Origin: Marinomonas spartinae
GTDB lineage: Bacteria > Pseudomonadota > Gammaproteobacteria > Pseudomonadales > Marinomonadaceae
Assembly (NCBI RefSeq): GCF_016461715.1
Contig: NZ_JAEMUI010000009.1
Coordinates: 96,928 to 160,927, forward strand
Reading direction: 5' to 3'
Length of the DNA: 64,000 nucleotides
Part shown: positions 56,839-64,000 of the stretch, piece after piece
Numbering within the stretch: position 1 is the first letter of the stretch
Layout: every line of letters starts with the position of its first letter
Made by a program: the position numbers and the translations under genes
Notes under the pieces: model-generated
Database searches by the model: none
What the model was told of the DNA's origin: nothing
Seen by the model: the letters and a program-made list of their open reading frames with translations, nothing else

Positions 56839-59800
56839 TTATATCCCTAACGAGCTAGAAATCAGCTGCAAATAGCATTGCGCAAAACGAGACATTTCTT
56901 CTTTAGTAAATGCGCTATGCTCATAATCAAAATTTAAAACAAACTCAGGACAATCGTCGACAGTAAGAATTAAGTCACAGCGTCCAAATTGTTCAACAAT
57001 ATGAGTTACGTTAAATTCACATTGATCAACCTTAATAGTGGAAGCCACATTGGTGAGAAAATTAAAAATAACGGGAGAATGAAGCCTGTCAGCCCAGCCT
57101 TTTTTTCTTAGCTCAGTTGATAGCATTTGATACGGAAGTGTCTGATTTTCTAGCATTCCATACAGTTTTTTACTACTCGCCTCTAATTGCATAGTAATAT
57201 TGCTTGTGTCTTCTACTGGCTCGAAGTACGTCATCATATTAACAAAACAACCAATTTGATTATTTCCTTGAAGCAAGGCACGGTTTGATACTGGCAGACC
57301 AATCGTTGTCTTTTTATAAGGTGTCTCACGATTAAGAGCCAAGTTAAATAACGTTAAAAGCACCACATAGGCAGTGGTATTCTTTTGATGAGCAAAGTGT
57401 CGAATTGCTTGACTAAATGCGTCGGTCAATGTGATCGATAACCCTCGTCCTGAGGGAGACGTTTTCATTTCAAACGCCGAAGCATCCGCCCCTCTTCCTA
57501 AGTAGCCTTCTAACGTCGTCAACCAAAAGCGCCATTCCTCTTGGTCAACCAATTTATCACTATGACATGGCTGTGCTTTTTGCCATTTAACATAGGGGGC
57601 ATACTGGTGGTAAACCTCACTGGCGAAGCTGTAATCTCCCGCGATAAAAGCTCGGTATGCCTGAGTAAATTGATCAAAAAACAAACCAATTGAATCATGG
57701 TCGAATACTGAGTGATGCACACGACAAATCAGCATATAGACATTTTTAGGAAACATTAATATGGCAAGGCTAATCGCTGGCGTATTTTCCAGATCAATAT
57801 CAGGCAAATCAGCTAACGCCAACAAGTCTTGATGGCTCAAATGATCACTGCTCATCCCCATAGACTGAAAATCACGCTTGGCGATATGAATAGCCTCTGT
57901 CGCAATACCGCCCTCTTTAACTGTAAAATGATCAAGATCAAACTGAGAGCGCAATACAGGATTGCTTTCCAATACCCGTTTTACACTCCACTCAATTCCT
58001 TGAATATCCGCTTTACCTTGAGCACGAATAAGAAAAGCGGGGTGATAAGCTTTCGGCTGTGAGCTGGTCTGCTCAAGTGCCAAAAAATAAGACTGTTGCG
58101 AAGAAAGCTCAGAAAAGTCCTCTGCTGGAATAGTGAGTGACTCAGTAAACATCTGACTCGCCATATCTTCGTCATCGATATAGTAAGGTACTACCATTGC
58201 CAGTTTGCGTGGTGTGGTGTTATGAAAAAACAAACTAAAATCAATATTGCTGTACAAGCGCTGACGAATTAAAGTGCGAGCCCGCATGGCATGTAATGAA
58301 TTACCACCTAAATCAAAAAAATCATCCTCAGCACCTAAGTTACAAAAACCTAAAACTTCTTGCCAAATATCAATAAGCTCTTGCTCAAGGTCATTGGCGG
58401 CAGGTTGAAAAATGGTATCTAGATCAGGTCGAACGGGGGCTGGAGAAGGCAATCGATTGCGATCAAGCTTACCATTTGGTAACTTTGGAAACGCATCAAG
58501 ACATATAAATTGTGAGGGGATCATCGCCCCCGGACATCTTTCTAACATGAAAGATCGAAGCTCATTCACTTTAACATGCTCCCTGCACAGCAGATAAGCC
58601 ATCAACCCCATGTCTGTGAACAAAACCACCGCATTGGACACATTAGGATGCTGACGTAAATTCTCTTCAATATCAGCAAGCTCTATACGCACACCATTGA
58701 CCTTGACCTGATTATCTTGTCGTCCTAAATAGAGCAATTCGCCATGATGATTAAATTGTCCGAGATCACCTGTACGGTATGCTTTTTGTTGCTGGTGGAC
58801 GAAAAAATGTTTTGCCGTTAGCAAAGGTTGATTACTATAACCGTAAGCGACCCCAGGCCCTGAAACACATATTTCGCCAACCTCACCATCACCAACCAGT
58901 ACGCCCTGTTTATCCAACAGAAAAATATGGCTCCCTTCGATGGCTTGTCCTATCGTGACAGGCACCCCTTGCTCCAATTCAGAGAAAGAGCAATTCGCGA
59001 CCGTTTCTGTAGGACCATATAGATTAAACAAACGTACATTATCGACTTCTGCAAAAGTGCGTTCCTTTAGCGCTTCTGAAACCGCCTCTCCTGACAAAAA
59101 CAAGGTTTTTGGTAATACAACACCCCTATCAAGAGATTGTTTATAATCTAATAGCTCACTCCAAATAGTGGGCACGCAATATAAAGCAGCATTTGGCTTA
59201 TCTTGATACCATTCTAATAGCGCTTCAGGTTGATTAAGTATCCCTGCGGGAAGAATATGTAACGTATCGCCCCTTAGCAGCGGTGCAAAAAGTTGAGTTA
59301 ACGAAGCCGCAAAACTTAGTGATGATGTAAGAGGTAAAATAGCTTCTGTTTTAGGCCATAAATGCGAGTTAAACCAGTTAAGATAATAAGATAGGCTGCT
59401 GTGTTCCACCTCCACGCCTTTCGGCCTGCCTGTCGACCCAGACGTATACAAAATATACGCAATAGAATTCTCCATAGTATCGATGATAGGTCGATCACTT
59501 AAGCCAGCTGATAAATCAATATCATCCATGATCAAAGCTGGTGTCGTTTCAACCACCGCATAGTATTGTTCGAATAAGCGTCGTGATGTAATGGTAAGAC
59601 AAGCCCGAGAGTCATCAAGAATCTGCTGAATACGTTTGGCGGGTAAAAAGGATGATAGCGGAACATAACTCAATCCGGCCTTCATAATCGCAAGAATAAC
59701 GACAGGAAGGAATACGCTTGGTTCAAGAAGCACTGCTATTGTTCGTGAATCTGTGCCTTTATTAAAGTCTGAGTTTTCTATCGTAGGGTAATTAACAACT

Positions 59801-59940
59801 AGGCGATTAGCAAGCCGGTTGGAATAACAATCCAGATCAGAAAAGGATAAGCTTTCATTTTGAAATACGACAGCTTTTTTCTTAGGTCTTAAAACCGATT
59901 GTTTTGAGATAGCACTAAAAACCTGATCTTTTTTCAACAT
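56839..59940 (-). CDS. Starter NRPS: A-PCP-C, atypical A domain
   Basis: The 1033-aa product begins directly with an A domain (1-500; AYILYTSGSTGRPKG, NLYGPTETVAN, YRTGDLGQF, LPNGKLDR). Its pocket code by eye is A-A-T-Y-F-S-L-A-N-K. Position 235 is Ala instead of the Asp that binds the alpha-amino group, so the starter is probably not an ordinary alpha-amino acid. The carrier motif is DLGGNSLHAM (Ser about 547). A condensation domain follows (600-1033) with HHSVFDHDS (about 740); His-His-x3-Asp is intact and the usual Gly is His. A strong Shine-Dalgarno (AAGGAG) precedes the ATG. It is the first gene of the operon. Confidence 0.95.
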   Translation of the reverse strand: MLKKDQVFSAISKQSVLRPKKKAVVFQNESLSFSDLDCYSNRLANRLVVNYPTIENSDFNKGTDSRTIAVLLEPSVFLPVVILAIMKAGLSYVPLSSFLPAKRIQQILDDSRACLTITSRRLFEQYYAVVETTPALIMDDIDLSAGLSDRPIIDTMENSIAYILYTSGSTGRPKGVEVEHSSLSYYLNWFNSHLWPKTEAILPLTSSLSFAASLTQLFAPLLRGDTLHILPAGILNQPEALLEWYQDKPNAALYCVPTIWSELLDYKQSLDRGVVLPKTLFLSGEAVSEALKERTFAEVDNVRLFNLYGPTETVANCSFSELEQGVPVTIGQAIEGSHIFLLDKQGVLVGDGEVGEICVSGPGVAYGYSNQPLLTAKHFFVHQQQKAYRTGDLGQFNHHGELLYLGRQDNQVKVNGVRIELADIEENLRQHPNVSNAVVLFTDMGLMAYLLCREHVKVNELRSFMLERCPGAMIPSQFICLDAFPKLPNGKLDRNRLPSPAPVRPDLDTIFQPAANDLEQELIDIWQEVLGFCNLGAEDDFFDLGGNSLHAMRARTLIRQRLYSNIDFSLFFHNTTPRKLAMVVPYYIDDEDMASQMFTESLTIPAEDFSELSSQQSYFLALEQTSSQPKAYHPAFLIRAQGKADIQGIEWSVKRVLESNPVLRSQFDLDHFTVKEGGIATEAIHIAKRDFQSMGMSSDHLSHQDLLALADLPDIDLENTPAISLAILMFPKNVYMLICRVHHSVFDHDSIGLFFDQFTQAYRAFIAGDYSFASEVYHQYAPYVKWQKAQPCHSDKLVDQEEWRFWLTTLEGYLGRGADASAFEMKTSPSGRGLSITLTDAFSQAIRHFAHQKNTTAYVVLLTLFNLALNRETPYKKTTIGLPVSNRALLQGNNQIGCFVNMMTYFEPVEDTSNITMQLEASSKKLYGMLENQTLPYQMLSTELRKKGWADRLHSPVIFNFLTNVASTIKVDQCEFNVTHIVEQFGRCDLILTVDDCPEFVLNFDYEHSAFTKEEMSRFAQCYLQLISSSLGI

Positions 59941-60423
59941 AAAATCTCCTTAAATTATCGGCTTTTTTAAACACTAATAAAGCCAATCGATCATTCCTAA
60001 ATCGACTATGTACATAAAATAACAATACGATACTTAAGATTTCATTAAGAAATATTAAGTATCAAAAAAAAGTGAAAAATTCTTAATAATGTTGATCTAA
60101 GTCTAAAAAATATAAAACTATATTTGTTAACAAAATTGTTTATGTAAATAACATTTATAAAACACAACCAAAGCAATGAAAAACGACATCCTTTTCCATA
60201 ATGTACAAGATACCATCAAATTAAAAACCATATAAAAATTAAAAAAACCAATATTATCAAATAGTTATAAAAAAATAATTTGATACAAAACCAGCTTTTC
60301 AAATAATTCACTGCTGTTAAATGGGAAGCTCTAAAATTCACTTTCTTAATAAAAAATTAAGTTTTTTCCAATACCATCTAGCTGTTAAAAAACCTTTTAT
60401 AATCAATAAAACAGGATGGTTTT
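59941..60423. promoter_or_regulatory. AT-rich divergent promoter region of the biosynthetic cluster
   Basis: This 483-bp gap separates the first NRPS gene (minus) from the O-methyltransferase gene (plus). It is strongly AT-rich with no ORF. It contains the CTTAA dyad described separately. I see strong Shine-Dalgarno sequences for both genes (AAGGAG and AGGA) but no single convincing -35/-10 pair. Confidence 0.6.
60029..60063. promoter_or_regulatory. 35-bp dyad of CTTAA half-sites, putative QseB/PmrA-type operator
   Basis: The outer arms GATACTTAA (60029-60037) and TTAAGTATC (60055-60063) are perfect 9-bp inverted repeats; inner TTTC (60040-60043) and GAAA (60049-60052) extend the symmetry around a 5-nt centre. 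On the minus strand it reads CTTAAT-N4-CTTAAT-N5-CTTAAG, which contains one exact CTTAA-N6-CTTAA (QseB) or HTTAAK-N5-HTTAAK (PmrA) match. It ends 89 bp upstream of the NRPS ATG, followed on that strand by an AT-rich -10-like region. Confidence 0.6.
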
Positions 60424-61446
60424 ATGAAAACTATGGACTCTATAGGGAAAATCTCTGAAATAATGATGATGCCATTAGCGGCTAAATCATTGAATGTTGC
60501 TGCAGAATTAGGAGTAGCAGACATAATTAATCAAAATGCCGTACATATTGACATACTATCAGAATCTATGGCCGTCGATAAAGTCATACTGCTAAACCTG
60601 TTAAAAGTTATTAGTTTATTTGGTTTTTTCACAATAGATAACGATGGGTTCGTAACAAACAGTGACTATTCAATGTTCCTGATGACAAACCACCCGCAAT
60701 CGATGAGACATTTTTGTCGGCTATTTGGACATGAGTATTACAACGGCTATGATGGTTTGTTGTATACAACCAAAACGACTAACTCAGGGTTCAAACATAT
60801 CTACAACAAAACGTTATATGATTATTTAGATCATACGCCTGACAGAGCATTGGTCTATGATCTAGCAATGCGTGACTTTTCACGCCCTGTCGGAAAAGAA
60901 ATCACGAAAACCTTTGCAACAATGTTTTCTGACAGCAAAAAGATTATCGACATTGGCGGCGGAAGTGGCGTGATTACCATCGAAGTACTGAAGCAATTCG
61001 ATCACTTAACTGGGTGTATTTTTGATCGAGATGATGTTTGCACAAGAAACAAGGATCACCTACCAGAATCGGTCAAAGATAGAATAACCCTCCATCCCGG
61101 TGACTTTTTTGACTCCGTGCCATCTGGCTACGATGTCTATATTCTCAAAAATGTTCTGCATAACTGGAACGATCAGTCTAGCAGCACTATTCTCAAAACC
61201 ATATCGAGATCCATCGTCAATGGTCGGTTACTCATCGTCGAACCCATTGTTACCAAACAAGACGACTCTCCTAGATTAATCTTTAACGCACTCTTTCAAT
61301 CCGTCATCTGTGAAGACGGAACACACCCAAGGGACACATCGGATATTGAAAGCCTGCTAAACGATGCTGGATTTACAGTTGTAAGAGCCGAGAAACTCCT
61401 CACAGGCCATACGGCTTTCGAACTCGTCAAATCTACTTCTATGTAA
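60424..61446 (+). CDS. SAM-dependent O-methyltransferase (class I, acetylserotonin O-methyltransferase type)
   Basis: The 340-aa product has an N-terminal winged-helix dimerisation domain (about 1-100, with LLNLLKVISLFGFF) and a Rossmann methyltransferase domain. The SAM-binding loop is DIGGGSGVITIE (about 177-188). ILKNVLHNWNDQSSSTIL and GRLLIVEPIV match the Methyltransf_2 family, whose HxWxD-type His is the catalytic base; here the region reads VLHNWND. An AGGA Shine-Dalgarno precedes the ATG. It diverges from the NRPS operon and probably methylates a hydroxyl of the product, possibly on an unusual starter. Confidence 0.92.
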   Translation: MKTMDSIGKISEIMMMPLAAKSLNVAAELGVADIINQNAVHIDILSESMAVDKVILLNLLKVISLFGFFTIDNDGFVTNSDYSMFLMTNHPQSMRHFCRLFGHEYYNGYDGLLYTTKTTNSGFKHIYNKTLYDYLDHTPDRALVYDLAMRDFSRPVGKEITKTFATMFSDSKKIIDIGGGSGVITIEVLKQFDHLTGCIFDRDDVCTRNKDHLPESVKDRITLHPGDFFDSVPSGYDVYILKNVLHNWNDQSSSTILKTISRSIVNGRLLIVEPIVTKQDDSPRLIFNALFQSVICEDGTHPRDTSDIESLLNDAGFTVVRAEKLLTGHTAFELVKSTSM

Positions 61447-61612
61447 CTCTCTAAAAAGCAATGGCGCTATCAAGGACAAAACGTCATTGCCTCTTCTTCC
61501 CAAAAATACCCCGAAATAATCCAGCAAAACCATCGAACTCAAGAGGCAAACTGCTTTATGACCATTCAACAACTCGGTATCATTAAATAAATTCGCCAAA
61601 CAAGGAATCACC

Positions 61613-62428
61613 GTGAAATTTGTCTCATTTAATATCAATGGCTTACGAGCACGACCTCATCAGATACAAGCGCTGGTGGAAAAACACGCGCCAGATGTCA
61701 TTGGCTTACAAGAAATCAAAGTAGACGATGCCGCCTTCCCCCATGATATCCCTAAGTCCGTTGGCTACCATGCTTATTACTATGGGCAAAAGTCTCACTA
61801 CGGCGTGGCCATTTTCAGTAAACAACCCGCTTTAAATGTGGAATATGGGTTTCCAGGGGACGATGCAGACGCACAGCGTCGCATGATTATCGCCACTTTC
61901 GAAACCTCTGAAGGGCCAGTTAAAGTCCTCAATGGCTACTTCCCTCAAGGCGAAAACCGTGACCACGAAACCAAGTTTCCTGCCAAACGTAAGTTTTACG
62001 CGGATCTAATGGCTTATCTGGCCACCCACTCCCCTGACGAAAAAATCATAGTGATGGGTGACATTAATATTTCCCCTACGGATTTAGACATTGGCATCGG
62101 CGATGCTAACGCCAAGCGTTGGTTAAAAACCGGAAAATGCAGCTTCTTACCAGAAGAAAGAGAATGGTTTAAAACATTAACCGACTGGGGCTTTGATGAT
62201 ACTTATCGCCAACTCAACCCAAATACAAACGATCGCTTTAGTTGGTTTGATTACCGCTCCAAAGGGTTTGATGATGAACCTAAGCGTGGTCTGCGTATTG
62301 ATGTGATTTTATCATCAAAAGGACTCACGCCCTATTTAGCGGATTCCGACGTGGATTATGAGCTACGCGCCTTAGAAAAACCATCTGATCATGCTCCGAT
62401 TTGGAGCACTTTTAACGTCAACTCATAG
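61613..62428 (+). CDS. xthA: Exodeoxyribonuclease III
   Basis: The 271-aa product is of normal XthA length and starts with GTG (AGGA 6 nt upstream). Catalytic motifs are present: [13 protein letters not shown] (Asn), [10 protein letters not shown] (Glu), [24 protein letters not shown] and KPSDHAPIW. It is an AP endonuclease and 3'-5' exonuclease of base-excision repair. It is 166 bp downstream of the methyltransferase gene in the same direction but is a housekeeping gene unrelated to the cluster, so it marks its right border. Confidence 0.96.
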   Translation: MKFVSFNINGLRARPHQIQALVEKHAPDVIGLQEIKVDDAAFPHDIPKSVGYHAYYYGQKSHYGVAIFSKQPALNVEYGFPGDDADAQRRMIIATFETSEGPVKVLNGYFPQGENRDHETKFPAKRKFYADLMAYLATHSPDEKIIVMGDINISPTDLDIGIGDANAKRWLKTGKCSFLPEEREWFKTLTDWGFDDTYRQLNPNTNDRFSWFDYRSKGFDDEPKRGLRIDVILSSKGLTPYLADSDVDYELRALEKPSDHAPIWSTFNVNS

Positions 62429-62436
62429 GAAAAAAA

Positions 62437-62486
62437 CAGGGCGACTACTGGTCAAAAAACACACAAATCCAGTAAGGGCCGCCCTG
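62437..62486. repeat. Imperfect 50-bp palindrome after xthA
   Basis: Outer arms CAGGGCG (62437-62443) and CGCCCTG (62480-62486) enclose inner ACTGG and CCAGT around a 17-nt loop. It begins 8 bp past the xthA stop. It lacks a T-run and could be a Rho-type or structural terminator for the convergent xthA and hydrolase genes. Confidence 0.5.
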
Positions 62487-62585
62487 TCTGGCAAGGATGC
62501 TTATTACCTCCTTCTACCCCCAGATTTATCCACAGTCTTTGTGGATGCTTTTCATAAATTCGCAACACTCCCATAAATTAGCCTT

Positions 62586-63317
62586 CTACCCCCTAAAAAA
62601 AGCTTTGATTTTTTGGCAAAGCCAGAGAGGCTGTTCTAGAGTCACCATATGGCCACAGTGGCTTGCTATATACACCTCAACCCTTTTATTCTCCTGTGTT
62701 GATGTTTTGCATTCTTCTAAAGCGCGTCGGTTTTGTGGAGAAATCAACGAATCTTCTTCCCCTAAACAAAAGCATAAAGGCATACCCAAGGTCAGTAAGT
62801 TGAACAGAATATCAGGTCGCTCCAAGCTACTAGACAATTGTTGTATAAGCACCTTCTCTCCTAACGATGCATCCATCTCTTTGATCAACTCGATAAGGTA
62901 CTCATGGTGCCTATTACGCTGTGCCAACATAGACATGGCTTTCTTAGGGGGAATCCCTTTATAACCATTCTTGGCCACCCAATTCAGCGCAAGCTTGCGT
63001 TGGGCTATTTCACTTTCTTGTAACCCCTGAGCCGTATTGGAAACAACCATCAACTTAGCCACTCGCTCAGGGTATTTAAGCGTAAACGCACTGGCAATAT
63101 AGCCTCCCATGGAGAAGCCTAAGAGAAGAATCGGTGAGCTTGGCAAACTTGCCGCCAAGGACTCAACAATCGCCTTAATACTCTCTTCTTGCGGCAACGA
63201 GACATGCTTAAGAGTAAAGCCGACCAGTACCTTGTCAATAAATTGCCAGAGGCGTTCATCACACATCGTTCCGGGTAAACAATAGATCACTTTTTCTGCG
63301 ATATTAGTTAACGCCAT
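62586..63317 (-). CDS. Alpha/beta-hydrolase fold esterase
   Basis: From ATG 63317 the product is 243 aa. The fold landmarks are VIYCLPGTMCDERLWQF (oxyanion strand), the nucleophile elbow GFSMGGYIA, CLGEEDSLIS (acid) and SHCGHMVTLEQP (catalytic His). It lies in the MhpC/BioH-like group. Two upstream in-frame starts (ATG 63335, GTG 63353) add only N-terminal residues and have no better Shine-Dalgarno. It faces xthA convergently, so a link with the NRPS cluster is not supported by position. Confidence 0.85.
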   Translation of the reverse strand: MALTNIAEKVIYCLPGTMCDERLWQFIDKVLVGFTLKHVSLPQEESIKAIVESLAASLPSSPILLLGFSMGGYIASAFTLKYPERVAKLMVVSNTAQGLQESEIAQRKLALNWVAKNGYKGIPPKKAMSMLAQRNRHHEYLIELIKEMDASLGEKVLIQQLSSSLERPDILFNLLTLGMPLCFCLGEEDSLISPQNRRALEECKTSTQENKRVEVYIASHCGHMVTLEQPLWLCQKIKAFFRG

Positions 63318-64000
63318 TATTGAAAGATCTCTCATAGGTGAAATGAGTTGCACTAAATATCGTATTTCCAGACAGCTTTAATTTTCAATCCAATATATTA
63401 TTTCTGCATTTTTTACTAAACAACTTTCTTCATTTTCAGCCCCCATGACCATCGATAAACATGTAAGAACCCAGAACCCAATACTACTCAAACCCATTAT
63501 CCTCTAAACCAAGCCCTGCTTAACGGGGATGCTTTAAAATACAAGTCTCCACTCCCAACAAACTCTGTTGCACTTTAACCACATCGAGGGTATAGATTGT
63601 CCTCAATGACAAGTAAATTTTACCAGATGTACAGCAAACCTAGCGATAGCTAAAGCGTAGTGATTTAACACTAATTGGTTGTTAATGAGACTCAATTACC
63701 AATAGTTATCGCCAATTTTCTCCAGTAATAATAGTCAAGTATTTCTTCTGATATAAACTTTTTAATTTTATTGAGTATTGTGTTTATGAAATTTTTATAG
63801 TGCCTTATATAGACTAATCAAAAATTATACTTTTGAATTCAGTACAGTGAACGCACAGTTTTTGTGCACAACGTTCCATTTTTGCGCACAAATTTATTTA
63901 ATGCATTAATCTATATAAGGATAGGTCTTTTTGAGATAATATTTTTGACGCTTAAATCACGATATGAGAAAGAATTGACTCCTTCCAAATTGAACGTAAA
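63318..64000. other. Non-coding right end of window
   Basis: In these 683 bp I see no ORF with coding character. The sequence is AT-rich with scattered short repeats and includes the direct repeat pair at 63859-63891, described separately. It probably holds the upstream region of a gene beyond the window. Confidence 0.6.
63859..63891. repeat. Pair of 13-bp direct repeats with 20-bp period
   Basis: TTTTTGTGCACAA (63859-63871) and TTTTTGCGCACAA (63879-63891) differ at one base and start 20 bp apart, two helical turns. Each contains a palindrome-like core (TTGTGCACAA is a perfect 10-bp palindrome). This is what a tandem operator would look like. The regulator is unknown. Confidence 0.55.

Noticed and set aside
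61458..61490. Inverted repeat with T-run on the minus strand after the methyltransferase gene
   Set aside because: The T-run is on the strand with no gene to terminate, and one arm pair is a wobble. It is too weak to call.
61357..61638. 93-codon minus-strand ORF between the methyltransferase and xthA genes
   Set aside because: It overlaps both real genes on the opposite strand and has no ribosome site or recognisable domain.
63421..63640. Possible insertion-sequence remnant
   Set aside because: No transposase fragment, terminal inverted repeats or target duplication can be seen.

Overview
The window looks like chromosome from a marine gammaproteobacterium, most likely an Oceanospirillales relative such as Marinomonas. 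That is an inference from moderate-to-low GC, the style of the housekeeping genes (pepD, gor, xthA, an OlsF-type acyltransferase) and the type VI secretion layout; no rRNA or tRNA gene is visible to settle it. Nearly everything is on the minus strand, so 'downstream' usually means lower coordinates.

Region 1 (1-32652) is a complete type VI secretion system (T6SS). Reading along the minus strand it runs fha-tssJ-tssK-tssL-tssM-tagF-pppA, a terminator, tssA-tssB-tssC-a second tssC-tagJ-tssE-tssF-tssG-clpV, then hcp, a terminator, vgrG and an effector module. A Ser/Thr kinase gene (ppkA) diverges from fha. The kinase, phosphatase, FHA protein and TagF form the threonine phosphorylation control circuit. 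The effector module is vgrG, an unknown 119-aa gene, a free-standing PAAR, a 343-aa helical unknown, a degenerate thiolase/ketosynthase-fold protein and a large Rhs polymorphic toxin. The Rhs gene runs off the left edge; the visible start of its toxin tip resembles a protein-kinase N-lobe.

Region 2 (32697-39882) is a housekeeping spacer: PepD peptidase, a bifunctional OlsF-like ornithine-lipid acyltransferase, glutathione reductase, and a QseBC/PmrAB-like two-component system.

Region 3 (39980-61446) is a hybrid NRPS-PKS cluster. In transcription order (59940 to 39980) it encodes A-PCP-C, a free-standing A, a free-standing PCP, KS-AT-KR-DH-ACP, C-A-PCP-TE, an EmrB-type exporter, a small membrane protein, an NADPH-dependent oxidoreductase, an EmrA-type adaptor and an EntD-type phosphopantetheinyl transferase. 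An O-methyltransferase gene diverges from it. The order is fully collinear and predicts a small product: starter, amino acid, one malonyl-derived unit, then Asp (or Asn), released by the thioesterase. The starter A domain lacks the Asp that normally holds an alpha-amino group. I do not recognise the product. A 35-bp dyad made of CTTAA half-sites lies upstream of the first NRPS gene and matches the sites bound by QseB/PmrA-type regulators, such as the one encoded next to the cluster.

Region 4 (61613-64000) holds exonuclease III (xthA), an alpha/beta hydrolase gene on the minus strand, and about 680 bp with no convincing gene but a phased pair of direct repeats.
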